Shown here in pieces: positions 28,001 to 37,691 of a stretch of 64,000 bases of DNA. The DNA lies in NCBI RefSeq assembly GCF_000524195.1, contig NW_020170460.1:84659-148658 (forward strand), in the 5' to 3' direction. A model generated the notes under the pieces. It saw only the letters and a list, made by a program, of their open reading frames with translations, did not search any database and was not told the DNA's origin. The DNA is from Echinococcus granulosus. Taxonomy: Eukaryota; Platyhelminthes; Cestoda; Cyclophyllidea; Taeniidae. Made by a program: the position numbers and the translations under genes. Every line of letters starts with the position of its first letter. Position 1 is the first letter of the stretch.

Positions 28001-31000
28001 ATTCGACGGATTCTTTTCGAACGAAAAACATCCAACGAGGTGAATAGACAAGCCAAATTAAGCAAAAAAAACAGAGTCCACACACAAAATGCTAGCGGTT
28101 CAAAGCACTTCATTTCACAATTGACAAACAAAACTGAGGGATCTGCAATGGAGAAACCCTAATAAGGCAAACTAGTGAGCCTTTGGTGTTACTATTACAG
28201 CACATTGCATCACCTGAAATAGACCGGCGTGGTCTTGTCGTTAAAAGTTTTGCATTGTATCAGTCAGAAGTGAAGTTGTCTTGGTGAATCAATTTTTAGA
28301 AAAGGGTGACGAGATCAAAACAGCAATGAAACAAATCCGGCCTCAAGCTCCAGCGCTGCATTGACGTTATCCATGAAGTGACCGGTCAGTCTGTGATAAC
28401 AACCAAGTTGCAACGTTGCCAGTAATGAAACAACCATCTAGATTGATCTCCATGAAACAACCACTACAAGCAACTGCAGAGAGAGGTTGAAATGAAAAAT
28501 TTCTTGTTGCTTGGTAGATAAAGCAGACTTTATACGTCCCGGGTGACGAATCTCGGTCTTCCAAACATTTTGGAGCTTTCGTCAGTTGCTAATGGTGCAG
28601 ACGAGTTACTAGTCTTATATTATGATCTGAAATAATTACTACCCTAGGTCTTCTTACTCGCGATACAGTGGGAAAGCTTTTTAATCCGAAAATAATCGCT
28701 TCAGATTAATTAGAAGAGGAAAAGTATTCGGCGACGTATACCGTTCACACTAGGGGAAGTGAATTGGATTCTAGAAAATGAGGCAAGAAACATCACAGAA
28801 CTCCTCCAAGGACGATTGTCTTCCAGGTCTCATCTCTCGAGACTTTACTCCCTTAAAATTATGGCCTCAAAGTATATAAAGTTTTTACAAACAATAGAAC
28901 ACAAGAGCATAGAGTAGGCGATTTAAGTAATTCTGCGGCCCTGAGTGAAGCATCTTAGAAGAATGGAGGAAAGGGAGCAGTTTGTCTTTAGCCTATAACA
29001 TTTTGGCAATCAAAATCAAACTAGCAATAATGGGTGGCAAAATAAGACTGTGTGAGTACAACTGGGTGGTACTTTTAACGTCACAAATAGAATAGAAAGG
29101 GCAGACACATTATGTACTTAGACCAGTAGTAGATAGACACCGGATATCGACTTGAGTTTTACTTAAATAATGTGTAGGTAAATTACGGGTTTTACCAGAG
29201 GCTTTGGTCTTAAAAGCGTGCAAAAATAGCCAAGAGGAAGAATCTAGTTTCGTTAAAAATTTAGCCAACAGAGATCTTCGCCTTGTCGAAAAAATCAGGT
29301 GACCATTCTGTCAAGCACGATCTAAGTGAATAAGAGGTTGAGGAAATAAAACACAACCTAGGGATACCATTAGTGGTTCAATAAAGATTGTTGCATAAGG
29401 ACCGAGTAAAGGCTGAATTTATATCGCTAATCACTGAAATATCGAGACCATAAGAGACTAGTTGTGGTTTGTTGCAGGAAATAAAATGAGACAATGAGGG
29501 ATACATTAACTGATTTTAGTCAATTACTATATTATTCTTCTGTCTTCCATAAAACTATTGCAATTTCAACTTAAATGATATGGCTATAGTGCTTCGTGAT
29601 TCGACCCAAAAAAAAATTAAACTGTTCCATATATGTTCTAGTAAAGAGATCAGATCCGTGAATTTTTCCGTTACTAAGCCATCCTCCATAACTCAAAGCC
29701 TCTCAATTTTTTAGGTATTGCAAAGATGTGTCATCAGCACAATTCCATAGAAAGCATACTTTCATTTTCAAGCGTCATAAAATTTACGCAAAAAGAGCCA
29801 AGGTGTCGTTTCACCTGTGAAACCGCAAAATATCACACTGTCAAGTATATTACCAGCGGAACCCAAGCAGTTTCTGTTGTCTTCAAAAACAGCTAGTGAA
29901 ATGACCTATCGTCCTATGGGCTAGCCGTCAGATCCTATAAATTCTAACATTCTAAATGCGCTCAGTTCTTTCTAGCAATAGTAAAAAGGAATGATCATAT
30001 CACAACACCCTATGCTGCTACTAATATCACCCTAGAACACAAATATTAACGACAGCGGTCGAACTAACCACCAGGGGTTTCTGTTGCCTTAGTACCCTTG
30101 CTGCGCGTCGCATGGCAACCTGTCGCAGAAGGATTACGCGATCAAGAGACATAGTCTCCTCAAGGGCTTCATGGTTCGCAATTTCTTCAAAATCATCATC
30201 ACCGTCAAGACCAAGTCCCCGCAGCAGGTGCGTCTCATACGCACGCACGTATCGATTTGTGAGAGCTGCAGCTTCCGCCAACTGCTGAAGCATCAAATCC
30301 GCCGATCGACATCCCCGATGGTGGTGTCGCAAAGTGGGCACTACCTCGCCAACAGCGTATCTCCACCACGCGGCAGGTCTAGAAAAGGAAGCAGAACGAA
30401 ACACAGATTAGACGCCTAAGTAGAGGAAAGGCACCTACTGTTTTAGAGGCCGCGCAAGCGGACGATGCGGAGGTGTCGACTGTCGTTTAAAGAAATCCAT
30501 CAACCGATGTGAGTAGGCGAGTACGCCTTGTGAGACATCCACGTCCAAGGAGGTCAACTTAGCTTCCATCTCGATACGAGGTGTGGACTCGCTAGTCAAA
30601 AGTTCAGGTGTCGTCCGACGCAACAGATGCACCGAAAATTGGCTGGGTGGAATGAGGTAGTGTTGTTTTATCTTTCCTTCTTCCACGTAGTAAACGGAGA
30701 ACCCAACAATGTCGATGGATTTGAACTCGATTTGCTGATTTGAAGAACGCCCTGTAGGATTCTAGGGAAGAAGGCTATCAAAACTTTAACGAAGATACAT
30801 ACCCAGCTCTCATCGGTGGCCTGAACGGTCATCCGCTCAAGACGAATACCCCAAGTAAAGTGTTCCCCTATCAGGCCATTCTCGTCAATGAAGGAAAAGT
30901 GAACGTTGCGGATTTCGACATGGAGGTTGCTGACGATGCCATAAATGAGGGAAACACCGTAAGACCACCAGGAGGAGTCGGTGGGGGAGGTGGTGGCGAC

Positions 31001-31447
31001 AGCATCCACGAGGCCGCCCTCTCGTACCACCTGCCACCAACGGGATTCCAGGCGGTCCAGGTAAGCTTTTCGGGATTCTTCAATAATACTAACGTCCGTA
31101 TTGGCACCGGTGGAAGTGATGGTGGCGTCGGAGGGAGCAGAATTAGTGTCAATGTCATCGTTGTTACTCGGGTAAATAACGAGTTCAGCATCCTCGATAG
31201 TGATGCACCAGGGTTGTGATCTCAACTGGGTTAAAGGGATGCTCAGTTGGACACGCGCGATGAGGCCAGACTTCAAACGGAGTGGAAGACCCAAAATGCG
31301 ACTGAAAGCATCGGCTTTGAGATGAAGATCAGTCAGAGCTACGTTGCCAGAGTAACCGAGGCTGTAAGAAAGGCGCTCGGTGTCGAGGTTTTCCACGTAC
31401 TGACCAAGAAAACGCTGCAACACAGCATTAACTAGCCGAACAAGCAT
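1..31447 (-). CDS. VPS13D: VPS13D-like bridge lipid-transfer protein, N-terminal ~2,512 residues (gene continues past the left edge)
   Basis: VPS13 proteins are rod-like bridges that move phospholipids between organelles; VPS13D acts in mitochondrial dynamics, mitophagy and peroxisome biogenesis (family knowledge). I assemble 22 coding exons, all on the minus strand: 30803-31447, 30439-30761, 30069-30378, 26884-27288, 24685-25007, 22584-22693, 18105-18556, 17314-17465, 17023-17219, 14696-15359, 12957-13282, 12110-12481, 11726-11949, 10321-10845, 9928-10266, 9094-9364, 7762-8042, 5796-5970, 4742-5334, 3801-4069, 2345-2601 and 1-323. Phases agree at every junction and the sum is 7,536 nt. Ambiguous points: the exon 4 donor (weak GTGGGG), the exon 5 acceptor, and the exon 15 end (9928 or 9913, both phase 0). 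Segments such as GDFDLLAASH, LLLDFLGLGS, VHDLTPMG and YYVHTQAF resemble VPS13D more than VPS13A/B/C, as recalled from memory without alignment. Human VPS13D is about 4,390 residues, so the C-terminal half lies outside. Confidence 0.93.
477..845. repeat. Degenerate CATT/CATC tetranucleotide-type repeat in a VPS13D intron
   Basis: The stretch is dominated by variants of CATTCA, CATCCA and CATC spaced by 3-10 nt, with few G on the plus strand. It looks like an old, diverged microsatellite. It lies in the 2-kb intron between exons 21 and 22, which otherwise shows nothing recognisable. Confidence 0.5.
4742..5970 (-). CDS. VPS13D: VPS13D exons 18-19
   Basis: Residues 1974-2229. Exon 18 (5796-5970) encodes FVDLAFSSLTCYFSLHPWVL and LLDFLGLGS, nearly the same as the LITLQTWVVILDFFGIGS stretch of VPS13D and a strong marker of this paralogue. 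Exon 19 (4742-5334) has HVVLISVSTVDSDFQLVKD, RLASASVHDLTPMGRQLYPQ, FALTKYQLPDPEVTRR and LGPAYYVHTQAFLSTTIDAL. It ends with LMNRVRASSEGYK at the donor AAG|GTGAGG. The intron between them (5335-5795) contains a degenerate ATGA/GGAT tetranucleotide repeat. Confidence 0.94.
5400..5735. repeat. Degenerate ATGA/GGAT repeat in a VPS13D intron
   Basis: The plus strand is a run of imperfect GAATGA, GGATGA and GATAGATG units. Because the unit lacks stops on the reverse strand, three overlapping minus-strand frames stay open and translate to His/Ile/Ser/Phe-rich nonsense. Confidence 0.6.
7762..8042 (-). CDS. VPS13D: VPS13D exon 17 (linker exon)
   Basis: Residues 1879-1973. This is the least conserved exon. 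It is Ser/Pro-rich (SHLPSQSQPSSPPWP) until FTYAVTLAFSKSLQ, which fits the SLVHINIFLVDKKH strand of VPS13D. I chose it because the acceptor CATCCTTCAG at 8043-8044 accepts the phase-1 end of exon 16 and the donor AGG|GTACGG at 7762 delivers phase 0 to exon 18. No other frame of this region connects both neighbours. Three overlapping open frames here make this exon easy to mis-annotate. Confidence 0.7.
9094..10845 (-). CDS. VPS13D: VPS13D exons 14-16
   Basis: Residues 1502-1879. Exon 14 (10321-10845) has VSSPVYIHKPRALHEISSWF, then PVIVLPAGPVSPQVLIARLG, the VPS13 pattern in which a beta repeat presents a P-x-I/V-x-V/I-P motif. Exon 15 (9928-10266) follows after a 54-nt intron and has ITISACLTQPLHVRLSKNVY followed by HQLLQTVENL, the counterpart of VQVVLAKHVYEQVLQTLDNL. 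Its end is either GGG|GTAGAT at 9928 or TCT|GTATGC at 9913; both are phase 0, differing by five residues. Exon 16 (9094-9364) has LAMRFHMPRLMVETFMEMSG and ends LLLENLLPG, matching LRSLLMEDLLEKNP. Confidence 0.9.
11726..13282 (-). CDS. VPS13D: VPS13D exons 11-13
   Basis: Residues 1193-1501. Exon 11 (12957-13282) has SCLVSFSKLLIMLVP and the LIRVKYFQSS pattern of the VPS13 beta repeat, then FDVKFRHLDLLG. Exon 12 (12110-12481) continues NLDILVELIAFVRCVVP, matching the NPETIVELIGFLQ stretch, then SISVERLSLVLIRVKAAPEA and LATITLLGAHFRSQ. Exon 13 (11726-11949) gives NNLRVSLAGLQVLDLMEAES, the counterpart of MNGSLGCLQLMDLT, and ends GSGYHIM at the donor ATG|GTAAAT. A 24-bp near-perfect palindrome lies in the intron between exons 11 and 12. 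Confidence 0.9.
12648..12671. repeat. 24-bp AT-rich inverted repeat
   Basis: ATGTAATATA is followed by TGTA and then by its exact reverse complement TATATTACAT: 10-bp arms with a 4-nt loop. It lies in the VPS13D intron between exons 11 and 12. Confidence 0.85.
14696..15359 (-). CDS. VPS13D: VPS13D exon 10
   Basis: Residues 972-1193, one long 664-nt exon. It runs from VDGRPITQVASQVHLVDRFS (compare HVVEKFNVHLQLERR in human VPS13D) through a Pro-rich and variable stretch to VADALCGLGGDFDLLAASH, which matches ADFDLLMASHKN. The 3' donor is CCG|GTACGA at 14696. The resulting CG plus G of exon 11 gives Arg and continues directly into RLDTLSGSLN. The acceptor is a strong pyrimidine tract ending CCCCTTTCAG. 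Confidence 0.9.
17023..22693 (-). CDS. VPS13D: VPS13D exons 6-9, including an acidic phospho-FFAT-like segment
   Basis: Residues 669-972. Exon 6 (22584-22693) is only 110 nt and encodes the VPS13 hallmark DPLRVVCQPELFNRVVRF. Exon 7 (18105-18556) has YDTIKLHTKANLRAVL and LRLHLDIAAPRILFPG, followed by LLGVICDLGRFRLSNW, all with clear VPS13 counterparts. Exon 8 (17314-17465) is a 152-nt, strongly acidic exon ending in DIFATPCGTP; in human VPS13D the matching place carries the phospho-FFAT motif that binds the ER proteins VAPA and VAPB. Exon 9 (17023-17219) has LYVTYLLELDEFRILAGR. A donor at its codon LDELQ (17075) exists but breaks the frame. The GTGAGT donor at 17023 restores phase 1 and joins exon 10 correctly. 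Confidence 0.88.
18557..22583 (-). other. VPS13D intron 6 (4.0 kb)
   Basis: Donor CCA G|GTAAGA and acceptor GTGATAG, joined in phase 1. Homology to human VPS13D leaves no room for a large missing exon. The frame at 20776-21033 has no VPS13 resemblance. Nothing else is seen. Confidence 0.6.
24685..27288 (-). CDS. VPS13D: VPS13D exons 4-5: tryptophan-rich insert and next RBG-type repeat
   Basis: Residues 427-668. Exon 4 (26884-27288) opens with basic KRSKNPP and has FQSWWPSF and RPWRLWWWF around an acidic, Ala/Thr-rich stretch; human VPS13D has a comparable SWFPGWGGWYG patch at this place. Its 3' end uses a weak donor (GAT CAA|GTGGGG). Exon 5 (24685-25007) holds LRADNLQLCVETRP and FSARLHSLLVRD, a recurring VPS13 repeat pattern. 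It starts at 25007 if the acceptor GATAG is used, or about 60 nt later at TTCCAG; both keep the frame. A 100-N assembly gap lies in the intron between these two exons, so a further exon there cannot be excluded. Confidence 0.8.
25243..25342. other. Assembly gap of 100 N
   Basis: Exactly 100 N, the usual placeholder for a gap of unknown length. It lies in the intron between VPS13D exons 4 and 5. An open frame that seems to span it is an artefact. Confidence 0.99.
27289..30068 (-). other. VPS13D intron 3 (2.8 kb)
   Basis: Donor CTG GTG|GTTAGT and acceptor TTTTTTCATAG. AT-rich, with only short chance frames. I see no exon, RNA gene or recognisable repeat. Confidence 0.6.
30069..31447 (-). CDS. 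VPS13D: VPS13D exons 1-3: chorein N domain and start of the extended chorein region
   Basis: Residues 1-426. Exon 1 (30803-31447) begins MLVRLVNAVLQRFLGQYVEN, the typical VPS13/ATG2 chorein start. It continues through LPLRLKSGLIARVQLSIPL and the ELVIYP motif, matching the N-terminal scoop that takes up lipid at the donor membrane. Exon 2 (30439-30761) carries FSVYYVEEGKI and PRIEMEAKLTSLDVDVSQG. Exon 3 (30069-30378) carries the AAWWRYAVGEVV motif that matches the REWWYFALNAN stretch of VPS13D. Introns 1 and 2 are only 41 and 60 nt, while intron 3 is about 2.7 kb. The start codon at 31445-31447 is the first in-frame ATG after an acceptor-like site 11 nt upstream. Confidence 0.95.
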
Positions 31448-31457
31448 TTCGATAAGG

Positions 31458-31475
31458 TCTGGAAGGGACGAAAGT
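31458..31475 (-). promoter_or_regulatory. Splice-acceptor-like site 11 nt upstream of the VPS13D start codon
   Basis: Read on the minus strand, a pyrimidine tract ends CCCTTCCAG; the AG is at 31460-31459. Exactly 11 nt separate the AG from the ATG. Either a 5'-UTR cis intron ends here or a spliced leader is added. A possible cis donor (ATG|GTAAGA) lies upstream at about 32487. Confidence 0.5.
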
Positions 31476-32171
31476 GAGTCATATTTAAATGTGGTTAAAA
31501 TTCTAAGCGGTGGGGCAGGGAATAACTTAAAAAGTTTACGAGGTTTTTAAGCAGCAAATGCGTATTAAAATGAGCAGATTATACAACTGCGTAGTACGTT
31601 TAACGCATTTTTGAATTGGATCGACGTGACATCTGTTCCCTATATTAAATACTTTGGTTGACATCAAACAAGCGAACCATTATCACGGATAAATGTCACA
31701 TAAAAAGCCAGCGATCCAGTGTCCTAATAAATATCAAAACAATTCCTGAAATTTCAAATAAATAGCTGATGTAATAAGGCAAGTTGGTTAAAAATGAAGA
31801 CGTTACCAACACTGAAATGACTACCCGAGTCAAGTCTTGTTATAAACAGGCACGAAGTTGCATAAACCTTATTGGTTTAGTGTTTCACAAATTTTAATAT
31901 CTGATTTATAAACTTCACTGTTATGCGAATTTAACAAGATGAGCACTGTTGCACTTATTTGTGATTTAGTAAACAAACATTTGATTTTCTATGTCGATAA
32001 ATGGCCAGAAATAAGGACCATGTTTTCAACAGCAGATTAGTTAAATGGTCGACTTTGTTCAAAAATTATTGCACGTGTTATTTGTGTCATCTGGACTACT
32101 CCCATTTTGCATTTACAAAACAAATCGCTTGCAAACACTGCAATGCTTATGCCGTTACAATTGCCTTTTAG

Positions 32172-32718
32172 GCTAGAAACGTGGATGATCAAGGTTTTGA
32201 TATCAAAGGGCTCTTCAAAATTTCTCGATGCAGAAGAGATTTCAGAACACAGATTCTCCTGAAGCTGTGCTCTTTCCTACTACCTCCTGCAAATGAACAT
32301 TCCTTTGCCGAACTAGCCTGTTCGAGGGGTTTGAAGGCCAGAGAAGAAGAGCCAAATAAGGAACCAGTTGCAGTACTTTTGGATAGTCTTCACTCTTGAG
32401 GCTTGTCTTACTAATTTTTTTTCTGAGTGGGGTTGACACCATTTTTGTGATTTTTCTTTATGCCCCGAATATCTAAATGTTCTTACCATTTTTCGTAGGT
32501 TCATTTCGATTACTATTTACGCAACAATTACGTTCATCTACTGACTTGGATACGTTCAAATTTTCCACACTCATTGCCTTCGAAGTCAAGCGTGATTTAT
32601 TTTTCCTGCACTTGAGACAAACAATTTTAGAACTGGTGTTGTCAAGCCTAGGCCTCCAGAACTCCGTATTAAGCAGTTTGCCGAATCACAATAATTTGGT
32701 GACGCGACGTGATCTCAA
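32172..32718 (+). other. Unassigned open blocks, possibly exons of an unknown gene or chance ORFs
   Basis: Block 1 (32172-32399) follows the acceptor-like TTGCCTTTTAG, reads 75 codons (VDDQGFDIKGLFKISRCRRD near its start, EEEPNKEPVAVLLDSLHS at its end) and stops at TGA. Block 2 (32499-32718) follows TTTTTCGTAG, is open for about 73 codons (FSTLIAFEVKRDLFFLHLRQ and on) and ends at CTCAA|GTACGT. I find no strong donor inside block 1 that joins the two in frame, and I recognise no family. Coding status is doubtful. Confidence 0.15.
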
Positions 32719-33670
32719 GTACGTTAATGTATTTATTTGTGCCTGTATTGCATCCATCCGTGTGTGCCGGAATTTAAGGGTGGCAAGGAGGCCATTGACA
32801 TGCATAAGTTAGTGAAACAAATGGCGACACTCGATGCACTGTAGAGGCGAATAAGCAATCGTGAGCGCTAGAGACCATTTTCGTCATCCCTTCCAGGATG
32901 CTGTCGTGATGTTTAGAAGACAAGGTAGCTCCCTTGTTTGGAAGCAAGGAGGGCAAAATTTAATTGCTCTATCAAAGAAGGGAGTCCTCAATTTTCACCG
33001 ATCCTATCAGGTTCCGAATATGTCCTAGTGGATGGGGTTGATTTCGATCACCAAGTTTGACGACTAGTGAGAGTCCTCGGAGTCGTGTACTATCTGAGGC
33101 CGCCATGCGTTTCAATGAGGCCTTTCTGAGGGTGTCATATGACTTCACTCTTAGCATCGGACCAGGGTGTCGATTACCTTGCTTGCGATCCCTGTGCGCA
33201 GTTGTGTGACTGCATGTGAGCACACACCGCTCAGTAAGGTAGTCTTATTGCAGTGGTGGCATCCCCCTACCTTTTTTAATCATACTCGGAGGTTGGACAT
33301 CCTGAAGGTTGCGGTTTAAATCTTCCGTACTGAGGTTGCTACTTTGCACTGATCAAGCCCTTAGGGCCTAGACCTGGCACTTTCCAATCCCTTTAACGTC
33401 CACGCTGTGACGACGATGGTACAGTCAGAGCTCTCCCATCACCACCTATCATTCCATTACTCTACTCAAAACTCCTCCCAAATCTTCAATACAAAACAAT
33501 GCACTACCACACTTATAGGTCCTCCTGTGCGCCTCATGTATTTCACCGCCTAATGCAAAACTCCACCGAGCTTCGTTCTAGCAGACACAATACCCCGGGG
33601 GAGGAGTACTGTGGTACAGGTTGCCAAGGCAGACTTAATCATAGCAGGAAAGTCATTCCTATATGGCGAA

Positions 33671-33676
33671 TTTATT
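33671..33676 (-). terminator. Candidate poly(A) signal of GHITM
   Basis: AATAAA on the minus strand, about 178 nt after the TGA stop at 33854-33856. I see no nearer canonical hexamer. Confidence 0.4.
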
Positions 33677-33853
33677 AAGCGAATGACAATACGAGTGACG
33701 GGTACAGCTGTGGTCGAAATGGCCTCCACCGTGTCGTAAAGAGCAAGAAGCGAAAGCTCCCTGCGGTGGAAAAAGTTAGCTTCGAAAAAGGGTCTGAGTA
33801 ATTGCGGAGAGTTCACAATAGCTGTAGGTGGGGGTATTGTCCCCCGCTCCTCT

Positions 33854-36800
33854 TCACTTTCTCCGCTGACCACCGCCAGCGAAAATGGCAACCATCCGTA
33901 CGAAAATGTTGAGGGTATCCAGGAGGATCTTAATGGAACTGAAAACAGAATAACAAGAGGGTCAATTAGTGCAACCCATGGTATGCCTTTTAAAACGACA
34001 AGTTCATGTAATTTAATGACTCCGACCATCCATTTGGGTCGAAATTGACTCCGTAAAACTATCTATTCCAAAATTATCCTTTAGTTAACCCTTTTTACCT
34101 TAGCAAATGGAGACGACTTTTCCAACTTGCTAAAGCCAGCATGTGACTCGTTATCCTTGCGCCGTGGGTGCATGCATACTGTAAATGACTCGCATGTCAC
34201 GTGGTGACATTGATTTGACCCAATGCGACAACAAAGTAAATTATTTTGGTGTGAGACCTATTAATAAATAAGACGTTGTTAAGACCACTATCTAGTTCTA
34301 AATGAACAATTAAGTCCACTTCAAGGCAATAAATTTAAGTTATTAAAGGGTACTCTTTTCACATCCTACCTACCTTGTCAATTTTCAGTTCTGAAAACGA
34401 CGTGCTTTGTTCAAGTAAACAGTAAGCAATCCCGCTAAAATCCATCGGTCAGTCATTTGGCAACTATCTCAATTTCGATCATAAATGAGAACAAAGATGA
34501 TGGTAGCAAAATCAAAGTAAAGAAGAAGGGGGATGGCTAGTCACAATACGCCCAAACTCACTTGTTAATGGGGTCAAAGGACCGAACGACCATGGGGAAG
34601 GCGGGCCCAGCAGAATAGAGGGAACGAGAGGGTGGTGGTGGATGCTGTTCGGCGCGGTGGACAACCATTTGAGTATCGTAGAGGAGGAAGCAGGAGAAGA
34701 GGATCAGACCGCCGTAAAGACTGATGCTGTAGAGGCCCGCGCCCAGTCGACCCATAGGTGATAAGAACATGCTGCCTATAAGGTAAACACCATTAATCCC
34801 TCTCACTTTCTTCACCTTACCATTTCAGAGTGACATTTAAAGAGGACGAAGGCTAATAAAATCACGAGGCTATTCAAAGAGTAGTTGAGAGACAACCGAG
34901 GAACATTCAAAAACATTTATCCAACTGAATAATAGCGGAGCATTGTCTTAGAGACATTCCGCCATTCGCTCTTTGAATATCGGATTGCCATTTATAAAAG
35001 TAGGCGTGACAAGAACCCGCCTATTATTTGAACATGTACCAGAGAGCATTAAAAAAATGCCCTGAATATTTAAGACCGATTATGATATTCGTGCCCATGG
35101 GCATTGGTGCGCCTATGAAATCCGACAATAAAAGCTACAAGTACTCGGTTAAAAATGAAATAATTTAAATGCAGGCTTATCAAAAAGGGCCACCAGTGGA
35201 TTATGGCGCAATACTTCCCTTGACTGAGCGGGCCTTCCCCGACAATGACACGGGATCATACTCATGTGGGTTGTGCTATCAATCTCTCAACCGTTGTGCA
35301 TGATTTGTGCAACTCAATTGTTACAATGATGCTAGCGGTGGAATAGACTTCTCTAATAATTCAACGGCTTGGGTTTAGGCGGACAGATTGACCACCATAC
35401 GATAGGCACCACAGGTAAAAGTCTTACATAATTGATTATTTGGAGAATTTTAATGAAAAACAAGTCGAAAATGTCTTCCAGCGAGAGCTTCCAGTACATG
35501 AAATGAATTTCCATGCGGCGGATTCTCGATTTAGCAGAGGATTAAAAAATGGGAAGAAGGGTACACATTCTCCTGAGCGAAGAGAAGCAGTGTGAACAAA
35601 AAAACTGATTGACGAGAAATGAGAGAAACGCTAAAGCAGACACGTAACAGCACATTAGAAGGGAGAGGAAATATCTCACCGAGGGAGGAGACAAAAACTA
35701 CCCCGAGACCGATTGCGAGAGGTCCGCCCCAGCGCAGAAAGCGATCGGATGGCGCGGAGATGGCAACAACAGAAAGACCACCGACGATGCCACCGGTGTA
35801 GACTGCGGCACGAGTCAAGATAGGCCCGCCGAGCAGACAGATGGGGGCGACAACACCACCCATGCTTACCGCGTAAAGCAGCCATGCCAAATGCTTTACG
35901 TTGAACTTGCTGCCGTCTGCGGGGTAAGGCACCATCTATAAGGGTAGCAGAAGCGCCTTCTTTCCTTACATGGTATTATGTGACATTAAAGCCCTCATGT
36001 CGGGCAAAAATACATCATTGGTGAAATGTAAAGCTATTTGTCCCTCTGACCTTCCGTAAGACAGTAATTCAGCTATCATATAACTTACATACAAGTGCGA
36101 TACCACTCACGGAAGTCGATTTACGGTCTGCTTTAAATGTGGCAGTGGTTACCAATGGAAAACCCACAGAAGAACCATCGAAATCCCACTGACCCTAGCA
36201 GCATCCCTCAATCTCGAGTTTAGCATAGTCGTGATAGAATGGGGGAATTTGTTCGTAAAAAGGAGCTACTTAGAATATTGCTGCAACGAATCACCAAGAT
36301 CTTTTGGCATCACACTAGTATGGCACATGTACGTATGTTTGAATTAGTGTAATTATTAAGCCGCCAAACATTTAATTGTCATAATCTATTAAAACAACTT
36401 AAATCATGCCACGCGACTGTTCATTTGATTCGGTCATGCACCCAGCTCCTCCACGATGCAAATTCGGCAATATTTTGAATAAAAAAAAGTCCTGAACTAG
36501 GATCCAAAAACTGGCATACCTCACTATTGTTCAACTAAAAGAAACTTGAATAATAATATGAAGTTCCAGTTTCAGACAAGAGAGTTCGCAGCCACTAACC
36601 TAATATAATGTGATAGGCAAAAAAATGGGAGTAAATGAAATATAAAATGAAAAACCATTCGGAATGCAACGCAGTAACCAGGAAAAATGACCACTTCCTG
36701 GATTAAAAGGTTAAGATTCTTTAATAAGAAATGAATATTAAGATAACAACGTAACCAGACGCCAAAGCCAAGGAAATCAAAGAAAAAGGCACCACAAACC

Positions 36801-37681
36801 TGACAAACAACACCGGCACCGATGCTTGCAGCCAGCATTGCCAGTGGGGCGAGGATGCCACCACCGGCCATAGCGCGGACAAAGGCGGGCGAGCGGGCGA
36901 GAGCAGTAGCGGAGGCGGCGGCAACAGCCGCTCCGCCCGCCAGGTAAGCGTAGGTAGAGTGGATACGCTGACGCACATAGTCCGGCCAAACCGCTGCTCT
37001 ATCCAGCACCGAGAGGCTGTCGGCTCCCGCATTCGCTCCGTAAATCCCGTAGAGGCAGAGACCGCCCAGACCCAGTGCCGCACCGCCCAGAATTATCGCG
37101 CGGTTACCATCCAGGGCTGCAAAGAAAGACCCAGGGTCAAGGCTAAATACACGAAAAGTATTCGTTAACTTATGGATGCGGAAGCGGCTGACGATTTTTG
37201 AGAGGACAACAAATTGACAAAAATAAAGTGGGTGCACTTCAAACACATCAGGTAATTGACAGGGGCTGGATAGACTAGAATCAACACAGGTAAAAGTGAC
37301 GCCGAAAAATGATCTTTCTTCACATCACATGACGTAGCAAACATTTCCAAAGATTCACCTTTATAATAATGATCATGAACTTAGGTAATGCTATGAACGA
37401 GGTAACTACGGAAGAGTAGAGATGAACAACTTATATAAGATCAAGACCTAGCAAAATCGGCATACAAAAAGGGTCAGCTCTAACTTACAAACTGTCTCCG
37501 TGCGGGTGAAAGGAGTGCGATTTTCTACCTGACGACGAATACGGTCCATTCGATGGCGCATTGAAGTTCGCAACGAATTGCCTGAACTGAACTCACGAAG
37601 AGTTAGAGTTTGTAAGCGAAGACTGGTAACCCCGGAAAAGAGACGTCCGTTGCATTGACAAAGTTTGGCGGCAAAATTCAT
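33854..37681 (-). CDS. GHITM: GHITM/TMBIM5, mitochondrial Bax-inhibitor-1 family membrane protein (complete, 5 exons)
   Basis: GHITM (growth-hormone-inducible transmembrane protein, TMBIM5) sits in the mitochondrial inner membrane, supports cristae and acts in Ca2+/H+ exchange (family knowledge). Exons on the minus strand: 37489-37681, 36800-37116, 35680-35935, 34562-34775 and 33854-33938. The joined frame gives 354 residues from the ATG at 37681, close to the human 345. Key matches are AVWPDYVRQRIHSTYAYLAG, KHLAWLLYAVSMGGVVAP, FLLYDTQMVVHRAE and the last exon LLDTLNIFVRMVAIFAGG. The two BI-1-family aspartates are kept (D289 in LYDTQ, D334 in LDTLNIF). The N-terminus is Arg/Leu/Ser-rich without early acids, as expected of a mitochondrial presequence. 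The loop before SFDPIN is longer than in vertebrates and Pro-rich (PPPPSRS). An upstream in-frame ATG at 37705 overlaps an acceptor site and would add eight residues; I judge it unlikely to be used. Confidence 0.95.
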
Positions 37682-37691
37682 GTTATAAAGA

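Larger units (their letters stand above)
31459..33853. other. Intergenic region between VPS13D (5' end) and GHITM (3' end)
   Basis: 2.4 kb that should hold the VPS13D promoter and the GHITM 3' UTR. On the plus strand, two open blocks with splice-like borders lie at 32172-32399 and 32499-32718; they are not recognisable as any family. The part at 32950-33500 is GC-richer and may be old repeat, but no element ends can be seen. Confidence 0.6.

Noticed and set aside
33550..34029. 159-codon minus-strand ORF near the GHITM 3' end
   Set aside because: It is a wrong-frame shadow: the true last exon of GHITM (33854-33938) is read in another frame and ends at a TGA inside this ORF.
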